In this document: positions 1 to 8,230 of the stretch, one piece after another
Layout of the letters: each line of letters opens with the position of its first letter
Position numbering within the stretch: position 1 is the first letter of the stretch
Virus record (IMG/VR): IMGVR_UViG_3300042453_004042
Location: 1 to 31,612 of that record
Length of the DNA: 31,612 nucleotides
DNA from: a virus
Strand: one strand, 5' to 3'
Notes under the pieces: generated by a model
What the model saw: only the letters and a program-made list of their open reading frames with translations
The model's database searches: none
Told to the model about the DNA's origin: nothing
Translations under genes and position numbers: made by a program

Positions 1-2
1 TC

Positions 3-425
3 ATGAAATATAAATTAGTTACACTTCCTCGTGGTACAGCTAAAATGCCTATTCTTGATTTAGGATATTCTGCTATTGTGATTAAACAAGGTGCTTCACT
101 TGCAATTACACCTCAAACATTAAATTATTTTGGTGGAAATACTTTTGAAACATCAGGTTATACAGCTACAATTTCTGATGTTCGTTTAATGAGTACATTT
201 GAAGGAGTAGGTATTAATACACCTTCTGCACAAGCTTTAAATAGTACTACTACATTAGGTACTAATGTTTCTAAAACTGTTGTAGGTACTACAATTAATC
301 TAAGAGCAACAACTGTTAATACATTATTTGGTTCTAATACTCAATTACAAGCAACATTAACAGTTGAGGGTAGAGATAGTGGAGCTAGATTGACTATTCC
401 TATTACTGTAACTAAAATATCTTAA
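3..425 (+). CDS. putative virion protein, beta-rich, 140 aa
   Basis: I do not recognise the family. The protein is rich in Thr, Ser, Asn, Val and Ile, with alternating hydrophobic/polar stretches typical of beta-sandwich or Ig-like virion decoration domains. It has no Cys, no signal peptide and no membrane segment. The ATG lies two bases from the window edge, so the true start could be further upstream and completeness cannot be judged. The stop is followed after 17 bases by the next virion gene. Context (two larger Ser/Gly/Asn-rich virion-like proteins downstream in the same direction) suggests a head, neck or tail accessory protein. The structural role is inference from composition and neighbours only. 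Confidence 0.6.
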   Translation: MKYKLVTLPRGTAKMPILDLGYSAIVIKQGASLAITPQTLNYFGGNTFETSGYTATISDVRLMSTFEGVGINTPSAQALNSTTTLGTNVSKTVVGTTINLRATTVNTLFGSNTQLQATLTVEGRDSGARLTIPITVTKIS

Positions 426-442
426 AACTAAATTTATAAAAT

Positions 443-1444
443 ATGTCGTTTAATCGTTTAGCCCCTGAGGATTTCATAGTGAGTTCTGACTCCGTTACTG
501 CTCCATTATGGTCAGAAGGATCTCCAAGTTTAACTCAATTCTATTCATCATCAGTTCAAGAAGCAGGATCATCTGGAGACTTCTATCTAAATGTATACCA
601 AACTGCTTCTACAAATAATAATGCTGAAATTCAATTTGCTATAGCTTACGGAAATATATTAGGAAGCGGAAGTTCATGGTATAATCCTGGAGTCCCTGGG
701 GCTTCTCCTACAAGAACTACTTATGGTCAATATAGAAATTTAGTTTTAGGAAATGAAACTTCAGAATTTATTTTTGGTGGAATTGTTTCTAGTGATTTTT
801 GGGTTATATCTATAGATAGAAATAGATATAAACAATCTCTTCTTCCTGGATCTTTAACTTTACTTTTATCTGGATCTGGTGGAAGAATATCTTTAACTGA
901 TGATAGTTTAGTAGCTTCATCTGTTGTTTTCAATGACGCTGGTAGAGTATACCAAATAGTAAGTGGATCAGCAGGTAGTGTTAATACTACTAATTCTAAT
1001 GGGTATAGTGCCAACTCTGGATCTTATGGATTATTCCTTCCAGATATAGGTACAATATTATTAAATCCATCAGCTATTAGTTCTTCTATTCAATTAAATG
1101 CTAACAGAACATCCAACTCAGATGGTTTAAATTATAGATTATTATTTAATGCTTTAAATTTAGGAGGAGGTTTTACAGCAAATAGTCAAGAAACAATTTC
1201 CTCAGACTACATATTTGTTAGAGCAAGAAATGCGGAATTTAATTACTCAGAAAACCCAAGTTTTATTTCAGGTAGTACCGGTGAGGTAGTATTTAACTCA
1301 TTTATCAATAATCCTCAAACCTTTCCAACTACTATAGGATTATATAATGATAACAATGAATTATTAGCTGTAGCTAAATTATCAAGACCTTTATTAAAAG
1401 ATTTTACAAAAGAAGTATTAGTAAGAGTTAAGTTAGATTTCTAA
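443..1444 (+). CDS. putative phage structural protein, 333 aa (paralogue of the next gene)
   Basis: A Ser/Gly/Asn-rich protein with a beta-rich look throughout, no Cys and no membrane segment. Its last ~75 residues form a module also found at the C-terminus of the following gene: E-F-N-Y, then N-P-S-F-I-S-G-S, then T-T-I-G-L-Y-N-D, then L-L-A-V-A-K-L-S-R-P-L, ending in alternating hydrophobics. I have a recollection of similar T-T-I-G-L-Y endings in structural proteins of uncultured tailed phages, which I cannot verify here. The likely role is a tail, baseplate or fibre-associated component. ATG follows an AAATTTATAAAAT leader with no Shine-Dalgarno. Only five bases separate its stop from the next start, so the two are probably co-transcribed. 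Confidence 0.7.
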   Translation: MSFNRLAPEDFIVSSDSVTAPLWSEGSPSLTQFYSSSVQEAGSSGDFYLNVYQTASTNNNAEIQFAIAYGNILGSGSSWYNPGVPGASPTRTTYGQYRNLVLGNETSEFIFGGIVSSDFWVISIDRNRYKQSLLPGSLTLLLSGSGGRISLTDDSLVASSVVFNDAGRVYQIVSGSAGSVNTTNSNGYSANSGSYGLFLPDIGTILLNPSAISSSIQLNANRTSNSDGLNYRLLFNALNLGGGFTANSQETISSDYIFVRARNAEFNYSENPSFISGSTGEVVFNSFINNPQTFPTTIGLYNDNNELLAVAKLSRPLLKDFTKEVLVRVKLDF

Positions 1445-1449
1445 AATGA

Positions 1450-2880
1450 ATGGGTGCATACAAACAACTTCTTACATCCGACATTATTGTTACACCTCTA
1501 CAAGTAAATAAAGGATTTACTTTTAAAGGTTCTGCTGAACTCACATCTTCTAATGTAGGTATTGATAGATTTTTAGGCCAAAATATCACCCAGTTTAATT
1601 TTGACCCAAACTTAGATCCATACACTGGAAATTATACAGTTATAACTCCTGGAACTACATCCTCAGTATTACTTAATTATACTAATATTCATAATTTAGC
1701 TTCTAATGTTGGATCTAGTTCTTTTTCAGTAAATAATACTGTTTTTATAATAACAGGAAGTAACAAACCTCTTAATGGATTTAATACTATATATATCTCA
1801 TCAGGATCTACAAGTAATAATACAGCCACCAGTATAGTAAATAATATTAATAATAGTTCATCATTTTTCTCAGGAATATATAATATAAGTGCTTCTACTG
1901 CCTTAGCAGGAACTATAACTCTCCATTCAAAATCAACAGGCTATATAAATAATTTTAATTATTTAATTTCAGGTAGCATCATATATTTCTCTGGCGGTAC
2001 AAATGATATAGTATCAGGTTCATATCAATATCAAAGATTAGTTTATGATTCTATAAAACAGTTATACTATTCAAATTATTCAACTTCATCATATGGTGAT
2101 CCTGTTAATAGACAAGTATTAATACCAGGAAGAGATTCTGAAGGTGATAGATATATAGGTTCAGCAAGCAGTCAAGGTCATTATGATAATTATTTACAAA
2201 CTACATTATCATATCCAAGATTTTTTCCTACTGCCTCAAATAGTTATATAGGAGTATTATCCATCCCAGCAGGAGTATTTGGTGATTTCATAGAACCTTA
2301 CTCATTTAGAATGAGTTTTGATAGTAGTTCATTTTATGATGATGGAGAAGGAAATATACTAACTGGTTCTAATATAGTTGGTAATATTATATATACTCAT
2401 GGTATAGTTACATTAACTGGAAATCAGGCTTTATTTTTAGCTATGTCTAATGCCTCATCTCCTCCTAATGTTTTTAGTTCACTTTATGGCTCCGCTATTT
2501 ATGGGACTAATTATATATATGGTACTGCTAATATACCTGTAGACGTCAATAATACAATATTTGGATTTGTAAATGCTACTAATTTTACATGCTCATTCTC
2601 AAGTTCATATACTATTTATGAAACCCAATATAAATGCACTATAAGAGAAAATGAATTTAATTTTACTTTAAATCCAAGTACAATATCCGGTAGCTATGAT
2701 ACCGGAAGTACAGCAGGAAGTGTTTATGGATATATAACTGAATCATATTTTTCTCCATATGTTACAACTATTGGTTTATATGATGAACAGCAAAATTTAT
2801 TAGCAATAGGTAAATTAGCTCAACCTTTACCCTCTTCACCTACAACTGATACAACAATACTTATCAATATAGATAGATAA
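1450..2880 (+). CDS. putative phage structural protein, 476 aa (paralogue of the preceding gene)
   Basis: A Ser/Thr/Asn/Tyr-rich protein without Cys clusters or membrane helices until the C-terminal part, which matches the end of the preceding gene: R-E-N-E-F-N-F, N-P-S-T-I-S-G-S, T-T-I-G-L-Y-D, L-L-A-I-G-K-L-A-Q-P-L and a final beta-like strand. The N-terminal ~370 residues do not obviously match its neighbour, so the pair looks like two proteins sharing an attachment or folding domain with different exposed parts. An out-of-frame ATG lies at 1446, but only the one at 1450 opens this frame. The next gene starts three bases after the stop. A tail or baseplate role is inferred. Confidence 0.7.
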   Translation: MGAYKQLLTSDIIVTPLQVNKGFTFKGSAELTSSNVGIDRFLGQNITQFNFDPNLDPYTGNYTVITPGTTSSVLLNYTNIHNLASNVGSSSFSVNNTVFIITGSNKPLNGFNTIYISSGSTSNNTATSIVNNINNSSSFFSGIYNISASTALAGTITLHSKSTGYINNFNYLISGSIIYFSGGTNDIVSGSYQYQRLVYDSIKQLYYSNYSTSSYGDPVNRQVLIPGRDSEGDRYIGSASSQGHYDNYLQTTLSYPRFFPTASNSYIGVLSIPAGVFGDFIEPYSFRMSFDSSSFYDDGEGNILTGSNIVGNIIYTHGIVTLTGNQALFLAMSNASSPPNVFSSLYGSAIYGTNYIYGTANIPVDVNNTIFGFVNATNFTCSFSSSYTIYETQYKCTIRENEFNFTLNPSTISGSYDTGSTAGSVYGYITESYFSPYVTTIGLYDEQQNLLAIGKLAQPLPSSPTTDTTILINIDR

Positions 2881-2883
2881 AAT

Positions 2884-3339
2884 ATGAATAAATGGTTTTC
2901 AATTTCTGATATAACAAAAGAATACACATCAATAAAAGATTTCCCAGAAAATACCTATGGTTTTGTTTATATAGTAACTCATACACCAACAGGAAAAGCA
3001 TATGTTGGTAAAAAAGCTTTATATCACAACATATCTAAAAAACTTACTAAAAAAGAATTAGCGGAACAAAATGGTCCTGGAAGAAAATCTACTAAAAAAG
3101 TAATTCAAAAAGAATCTGATTGGAAAACATATCATGGATCTTCTAAACCTATTATAGAAATGATTAAAAATGGTAAAGAAGATGAATTCACTCGTGAAAT
3201 ATTAGTTATAGTTCCTAATAAAAAATTATTAACATATTATGAAACCAAAATATTATTCACACTAGGTGTATTAGAAAATCCAGAATATTACTTTAATGAT
3301 AATGTTTTAGGTAAATTTTTTGCTAAAGACTTTTTATAA
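2884..3339 (+). CDS. GIY-YIG-type nuclease, 151 aa
   Basis: The core carries a GIY-YIG signature in variant form: G-F-V-Y-I at residues 26-30, a ten-residue spacer, then Y-V-G-K-K at 40-44. A W-x-x-Y-x-G-S segment follows (80-86), and the conserved acidic residue of this fold is likely Glu120 in Y-Y-E-T-K. GIY-YIG enzymes cut DNA with one metal ion, and in phages they are often free-standing homing or host-DNA nucleases. No NUMOD or other DNA-recognition module is visible, unlike the second GIY-YIG gene at 23.7 kb, so a resident phage nuclease is as likely as a homing enzyme. The gene sits between virion genes and the primase, which is a common insertion position for mobile nucleases. Confidence 0.75.
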   Translation: MNKWFSISDITKEYTSIKDFPENTYGFVYIVTHTPTGKAYVGKKALYHNISKKLTKKELAEQNGPGRKSTKKVIQKESDWKTYHGSSKPIIEMIKNGKEDEFTREILVIVPNKKLLTYYETKILFTLGVLENPEYYFNDNVLGKFFAKDFL

Positions 3340-3361
3340 TAAAAGGCTTGGCCTTCAAAAA

Positions 3362-3369
3362 TATATTTT
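3362..3369 (+). promoter_or_regulatory. class II upstream element (TATATTTT) before primase
   Basis: TATATTTT followed by an A/T leader ending TTAAAGTT directly at ATG 3383. The same ending (AAAGTT or AAGGTT plus ATG) precedes the genes at 21477, 24855, 26081 and 30819. Promoter and/or translation-initiation function is inferred from recurrence. Confidence 0.45.
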
Positions 3370-3382
3370 ATATATTAAAGTT

Positions 3383-4315
3383 ATGTCTAATAATGCTCTA
3401 GTATTCTTAATTGATTCTGTTTTAGGTAAAGGTAAATCTACATCTAAAGGTAATAGGGCATACCATTGTCCTGAATGTAAACATCATAAATTAAAACTAG
3501 AAATTAATTTAAATGAAACATCACCTCATTTTCAGTTTTACCAATGTTGGGTGTGTGGTTTTAAAGGTAAAAAATTAACTACTTTATTTAAAAAACTAGA
3601 AGTAGATTATGATAAAATATCTCAATTAAGACTTTTAGTAAAAACTGATGGTAAACAAGTTGAAATTATTGATGATAAAAGAGCAGAATTACCTAAAGAG
3701 TTTATACTATTAATTAATCCACCATTAAATAGTTTAACCGCAAAACATGCTTTACATTATTTAAAAAATAGAGGTATTACTAAAGATGATATAATTAAGT
3801 ATAATATAGGATATTGTGAATTTGGTAAATTTGCTAATATGATTATCATTCCATCATATGATACGAATGGAAATCTCAATTATTTTACCGCAAGAAACTT
3901 CGATAAAAACTCGTCTATTAAATATAAAAATCCTGACGTAACTAGAGATATCATTGGTTTAGAACATTTTATTAATTGGAATGTACCTATCATTTTATGT
4001 GAAGGTATGTTCGATGCTATTGCTATTAAACGTAACGCGATACCATTATTAGGTAAAACAATACAAAAGAGTTTAATGAAACGTATTATCAACTCCTCAG
4101 TTGAAAAAATATATATTGCCCTAGACAAAGATGCTATTAAACAAGCGTTAAATTTTTGTGAAACACTAATGAACGAAGGTAAAGAGGTTTATTTAGTGAA
4201 TCTTGAAGATAAAGATCCTAGTGAAATGGGATTTGAAAAGTTTACTAATCTAATTCAAAACACTTTACCATTAACATTCTCAAATTTACTTGAGAAAAAA
4301 TTACAAATCATATGA
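3383..4315 (+). CDS. DnaG-type DNA primase (zinc ribbon + TOPRIM), 310 aa
   Basis: Synthesises RNA primers for phage DNA replication. Order of elements: a four-Cys zinc ribbon (Cys29/Cys32 and Cys55/Cys58), a DnaG-like core with K-N-R-G-I-T and N-I-G-Y-C near 129-145, and a TOPRIM domain with E207-G-M-F-D211 and the metal-binding D248-K-D250, then D-P-S at 278-280. Its length is close to T4 gp61 (about 340 aa) and far below bacterial DnaG, and no helicase domain is attached, so a separate helicase is expected elsewhere. I chose the ATG at 3383. An in-frame ATG at 3320 would overlap the previous gene and add 21 residues unlike the family, while 3383 carries the AAAGTT-ATG leader. It overlaps the next gene by four bases (ATGA). 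Confidence 0.9.
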   Translation: MSNNALVFLIDSVLGKGKSTSKGNRAYHCPECKHHKLKLEINLNETSPHFQFYQCWVCGFKGKKLTTLFKKLEVDYDKISQLRLLVKTDGKQVEIIDDKRAELPKEFILLINPPLNSLTAKHALHYLKNRGITKDDIIKYNIGYCEFGKFANMIIIPSYDTNGNLNYFTARNFDKNSSIKYKNPDVTRDIIGLEHFINWNVPIILCEGMFDAIAIKRNAIPLLGKTIQKSLMKRIINSSVEKIYIALDKDAIKQALNFCETLMNEGKEVYLVNLEDKDPSEMGFEKFTNLIQNTLPLTFSNLLEKKLQII

Positions 4316-5106
4316 TAGAAAAAAATGTAAATGTACATAAAAAAAGTGTTACAAGATTAGTCAAAATTGATTCTGAATCTAAACGAGTTAATATTCTAGA
4401 CACCAGATATTATAGTAGAAACGATAAACTATACCCATCAGTTACTAGTATATTACAGTATATGCCTAAAAATAAATTTTTTGAAAACTGGCTTAAAGAT
4501 GTAGGACATAACGCTGATGTTATAGCTAGAAAAGCGGCTGATGAAGGAACACAAGTACATGATGCTATTGAAAGATATTTAACAGGTGAAAAAATTGTAT
4601 GGGTAGATGAAAATGGATACTCTAAATATTCTTTAGAAGTATGGAAAATGATTTTAAAATTCCATGATTTTTGGACAACATATAAACCAACATTAATTGA
4701 AAGTGAAATCCACTTATTCTCAGATATCTATACTTATGCTGGTACTTGTGATTTAGTAGTAGAAATAAATGATAAAAGATGGTTATTAGATATTAAAACA
4801 TCAAATTCATTACATACTAGTTATGATTTACAATTAGCTGCTTATGCTCAAGCATGGAATGAATTATATGAAGAAAAAATTGATCAAATAGGTATTTTAT
4901 GGTTAAAATCATCAAAACGTGGTGAAGATAAAAAAGGTGATAAAATACAAGGTAAAGGTTGGGAATTGTATGAACCAACTAAATCAATTGAAGAAAATTT
5001 AAAATTATTTGGATATATACATGAATTGTATAAATTAGAGCACCCTGAACCTAAAGCATCAAACGAACAGTTCCCTACAGAAATCCAAATTGTTCCGGGT
5101 ATCTAA
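4312..5106 (+). CDS. PD-(D/E)XK exonuclease of the RecB/Cas4 type, 264 aa
   Basis: The order of conserved residues is that of the RecB/AddB/Cas4 nuclease family: G-T-Q-V-H83 (motif I His), E130/E132, the G-T-C-D147-L-V metal-binding Asp, L-D160-I-K162-T (the D-x-K core) and Q174-L-A-A-Y. Such proteins degrade or process DNA ends, and in phages they work in recombination, DNA repair or host DNA degradation. There is no four-Cys iron-sulphur cluster as in Cas4, and no helicase part. Translational coupling to the primase through an ATGA overlap supports a replication or recombination role. It could be the functional counterpart of a lambda-type exonuclease, but no annealing protein is adjacent. 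Confidence 0.88.
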   Translation: MIEKNVNVHKKSVTRLVKIDSESKRVNILDTRYYSRNDKLYPSVTSILQYMPKNKFFENWLKDVGHNADVIARKAADEGTQVHDAIERYLTGEKIVWVDENGYSKYSLEVWKMILKFHDFWTTYKPTLIESEIHLFSDIYTYAGTCDLVVEINDKRWLLDIKTSNSLHTSYDLQLAAYAQAWNELYEEKIDQIGILWLKSSKRGEDKKGDKIQGKGWELYEPTKSIEENLKLFGYIHELYKLEHPEPKASNEQFPTEIQIVPGI

Positions 5107-5107
5107 C

Positions 5108-5118
5108 ATATTTATGAC
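5108..5118 (+). promoter_or_regulatory. class I upstream element (ATATTTATGAC)
   Basis: One mismatch to the ATATTTATAAC element. It lies 11 bases before the ATG at 5130 and is followed by AAAAACATTTA. It marks the first gene of the long helix-tagged run. Confidence 0.5.
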
Positions 5119-5129
5119 AAAAACATTTA

Positions 5130-6095
5130 ATGGTATCTTTAATTGGTCTTTTAAGGGAATTGTATTTAGATGAAGGAGGCAATGTATTTGGTACTACATC
5201 TAGTATAAAAAAAGAATATATAAAACCTACATTAGAAAAATTTGTAGCGGAATTAAAACGAATATATCCTAAAATAAAATTTGATTTTAGTACTCTAGGT
5301 TCAGTCGGTAAAAAAGATGAGTCTGGAGATATTGATTTAGGTATGAGTGTTGATCAATTTATAGATAAAGATGGTAACCCATTATTATCTAATTGGAATA
5401 TTAATTCTGATGAATTTAATACTACTTATGAAAAAATAAGAAAAAGAGCTAAAAGTGCTACTGAAGCTCAAAGTAAATTAAAAGCTATGTTATACTTAAT
5501 AGCTATGCATCTCGAAGAAAAATCTCAACTTATTAATACCGATATTAAATCAGTAGGAAGCGGATCAATATTTTGTAGCTTTCCTCAATATAATGAAGAT
5601 GGAGAGCAAGTTGAAGATAAAACAATTCAAATTGATATCAATGTAGGTAATTTAGATTGGTTAAATTTTAGTTACTACTCTAATACTTATAAAGATAATG
5701 TTAAAGGTTTACATAGAACTCAATTATTAGTAGCTTTATTTCAAGCTTTAGGTATGACTTTTAGTCATGGAACCGGAGTTAAATCAAAAGATACAGGTGA
5801 AATGGTAGCTACTAGTCCACAAGAAGCATTACAAGTATTAAATAAAGGATTTAATATTAATATAACTCAAGATATTTTAAATGATTATTTTGAATTAATG
5901 GATTATATTAAAAAGAATTTACCTGAAGATAAACTTAATCAAGTATTTGATACATACTTAAAAATTTTAGATTCTACTAGAGCTGATATACCAAATGATT
6001 TACAAGACTACTGGATTAAAAATCAAGAACGTTTAGGTCTTAAAGGTAAGTTCTTACCAGACAATTCTAACTTATTTAAATATAAAATAGCATAA
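5130..6095 (+). CDS. nucleotidyltransferase-fold protein with N-terminal helix tag, 321 aa
   Basis: The polymerase-beta-like nucleotidyltransferase signature is clear: L-G-S at 56-58, then S-G-D67-I-D69-L as the first two metal ligands, and Q-I-D169-I as the third acidic position. It would transfer a nucleotide to an RNA, protein or small molecule; the substrate cannot be read. The first 15 residues form a hydrophobic/amphipathic helix ending L-D-E before G-G, matching the proposed packaging tag and L/I-x-E cleavage site of this region. The neighbouring 711-residue protein starts with a second NTase domain, so the two may be paralogues or partners. It overlaps the next gene by one base. No Shine-Dalgarno; the start is set by the class I element 11 bases upstream. 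Confidence 0.82.
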   Translation: MVSLIGLLRELYLDEGGNVFGTTSSIKKEYIKPTLEKFVAELKRIYPKIKFDFSTLGSVGKKDESGDIDLGMSVDQFIDKDGNPLLSNWNINSDEFNTTYEKIRKRAKSATEAQSKLKAMLYLIAMHLEEKSQLINTDIKSVGSGSIFCSFPQYNEDGEQVEDKTIQIDINVGNLDWLNFSYYSNTYKDNVKGLHRTQLLVALFQALGMTFSHGTGVKSKDTGEMVATSPQEALQVLNKGFNINITQDILNDYFELMDYIKKNLPEDKLNQVFDTYLKILDSTRADIPNDLQDYWIKNQERLGLKGKFLPDNSNLFKYKIA

Positions 6096-8230
6096 TGTCA
6101 GGATCAGCAGGAGGAAATAGAATATCTAGAGCGGCTGTTGAGAATACAGTTAAAGACTATATTGAAAAAGTCTTATCAAAATTTCCTGGATTTAAATCAG
6201 CTAAAATTACAGGTTCATATAATGCAGGAACAAAACAAGATTTTGGTGATATTGATTTAATTGTACAATTAGATGGTGAAGACAAAAAATTACTTAAACA
6301 AGATTTAGCTAAATTTTTTGCTACTCAACCTGACTCAGTAATAGTACCATTTAAAAGTGATAAATATAAAGGTAAAAAATCTCTTAGTAGTGGAGAATTA
6401 GTAACTATACTATATCCAATAGTAGGAATACCTAATGAATTTGTTCAAATAGATAATATTGTATCTATTAGTGAAGAAGAATCTACATTCAAAAATACAT
6501 TTTTAGATTACTCAGCTGAAGTACAAGGTTTATTATTAGGTTTAGCTAAAGTAATATGTTTAGAAGAAGATCCTAAAGAAATATTTGCTCGTTTAGGTAT
6601 TAAAAATGTACCTGCTTTAGAACCTAATCAAGAATATGAATTTAATTTATCAGGTGTTGGATTAACATTACGTATTGTTACTTTAGATAATTTTAAAGAA
6701 ACAGAAAGAACAGATGTTTGGAAATCTTCTAATTGGAATGATGTTAGAAAATTATTCACTAATTATAATATAGATGCTGATTTTAAAACATTATTAAAAG
6801 ATTTATCAACTAATTTAAAAAATCCTCGCTCTAAAAATAGAGTAAAAGGTATTTTTAAATCAATGGTGTCTATTAAAAGTGGAGAAGTAGGCACACCTAA
6901 AGGTGATAATAAACAACTAGCATTAAATTCTGTAGACAGTTTATTAGAAGCGAACGCTTTAGTTAGAGAATTACTTTTACCATTATTATTTGAACAAGCT
7001 TCAAACCCAATAATTGCTTTATATCCAGGTAAATTTAAACCACCTCATAAAGGACACTTTGAAGTAGCTAAAAAGTTACTTAATATAGCAGATAAAATAG
7101 AAATATTAATCTCAGCTAAACCAGTTGAAGGAATAACAGCTGAACAAAGTAAAGCAGTTTGGGATTTATATAATACATTACTTGATGGAAAATTAGATAT
7201 TAAAATTATTTCTGGTTCACCTGTGAAATATGTTCTTGATACTATAGAAGCTAATCAAAATAATAATTATATAGCTGTTTATGGTAAAGGAGAAGAAAGT
7301 AGATATATCAATGTAGGTAAAGATCCTCGTTATATGAATGCTAAAATATTTGATGGTGGAACAACTGTGACCCAAGATGGAAATATAAACGCCACAGATT
7401 TTAGACAAGCACTTCAATCAGGACAAGATATATCTAAATTCTTACCTACAGGAATATCACCTAAAGAAGTTAATAATATATTTAATCTACAAGAAGAAAT
7501 GTCTCAAGCTGATCTTGCCTCAGTTGAAGTATACGCTGATAAAGAGTTAGCACCAAATGATATTGATTTTACTAAACATTTCTTTGATAGATTAAATGAT
7601 CCTAGAAATATTAAACCTATTTCACCAGCGGAACTTATTGGATTTTTTAAACGTTTAGCTCGTAAGAAAAATGAATTAAATGATTTTCTTTTTAAATATA
7701 GAGAAATAGTAGCATCAGATAATAGAACAAATATTAATATTCCATTAGTTCAAATGTCTGATAAAATTATAGCTAAAACTATAATGCGTAAGAAAAATTT
7801 TCAAACTCCTGATCCTAAAATTGAATTAAATGAAAATTGTGGTTGTCAACAACCAAATACTTTTAAACAAGCCTTAGCATCATTAACTAAATATATGATC
7901 AATCAAGGTTATAATATTACACCTTTACCTAAATTGATTATCATAAATAGTGATACTAAAAATGCTGAAAATATCTTAGGTAAAACTGCTTATTATAATC
8001 CGAATAACTGTTCAATTACTTTATATACTTTAAATAGACATCCTAAAGATGTGTTACGTTCTTATTCACATGAAATGATCCATCGTATTCAAGATAACGA
8101 GGGAAGATTAAATAATGTTAACACTACTAATACTAATGAAGATTCTAACTTACAAGAGTTGGAGAAAGAAGCATATTTAAATGGAAATATAATTTTTAGA
8201 AATTGGGAGGATTCAATTAAAAATGTATAA
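6095..8230 (+). CDS. four-domain fusion: NTase, NMN-adenylyltransferase-like, unknown phage domain, zinc metalloprotease (711 aa)
   Basis: Domain 1 (about 10-270): nucleotidyltransferase fold with G-S-Y at 40-42, G-D52-I-D54-L and Q-I-D120. Domain 2 (about 305-450): HIGH-type cytidylyltransferase fold, P-G-K-F-K-P-P-H-K-G-H at 311-321 and I-N-A-T-D-F-R near 431-437, closest in style to the NMN adenylyltransferase part of NadR. Domain 3 (about 485-575): H-F-F-D-R-L-N-D-P-R-N and T-I-M-R-K-K-N-F, a phage domain of unknown function. Domain 4 (about 585-711): H659-E-M-I-H663 with downstream Glu690/Glu692, a gluzincin-like metalloprotease. The linkers carry L-x-E sites: L-L-E285 and L-F-E300 (flanking a helix tag, 283-299), L-Q-E467 and L-N-E580. 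I infer a polyprotein cut by the prohead protease. It overlaps the next gene by eight bases. Confidence 0.85.
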   Translation: MSGSAGGNRISRAAVENTVKDYIEKVLSKFPGFKSAKITGSYNAGTKQDFGDIDLIVQLDGEDKKLLKQDLAKFFATQPDSVIVPFKSDKYKGKKSLSSGELVTILYPIVGIPNEFVQIDNIVSISEEESTFKNTFLDYSAEVQGLLLGLAKVICLEEDPKEIFARLGIKNVPALEPNQEYEFNLSGVGLTLRIVTLDNFKETERTDVWKSSNWNDVRKLFTNYNIDADFKTLLKDLSTNLKNPRSKNRVKGIFKSMVSIKSGEVGTPKGDNKQLALNSVDSLLEANALVRELLLPLLFEQASNPIIALYPGKFKPPHKGHFEVAKKLLNIADKIEILISAKPVEGITAEQSKAVWDLYNTLLDGKLDIKIISGSPVKYVLDTIEANQNNNYIAVYGKGEESRYINVGKDPRYMNAKIFDGGTTVTQDGNINATDFRQALQSGQDISKFLPTGISPKEVNNIFNLQEEMSQADLASVEVYADKELAPNDIDFTKHFFDRLNDPRNIKPISPAELIGFFKRLARKKNELNDFLFKYREIVASDNRTNINIPLVQMSDKIIAKTIMRKKNFQTPDPKIELNENCGCQQPNTFKQALASLTKYMINQGYNITPLPKLIIINSDTKNAENILGKTAYYNPNNCSITLYTLNRHPKDVLRSYSHEMIHRIQDNEGRLNNVNTTNTNEDSNLQELEKEAYLNGNIIFRNWEDSIKNV

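Noticed and set aside
727-1014. Minus-strand open frame of 95 codons opposite a virion gene
   Set aside because: Lies wholly inside a convincing + gene; composition mirrors the opposite strand and no leader or family is visible.
3343-3355. AAGGC-TTG-GCCTT hairpin between the GIY-YIG gene and the primase
   Set aside because: Five base pairs and no T-run after it; too weak to call a terminator.
3880-4128. Minus-strand open frame opposite the primase TOPRIM region
   Set aside because: Shadow of a gene with full catalytic motifs on the + strand.
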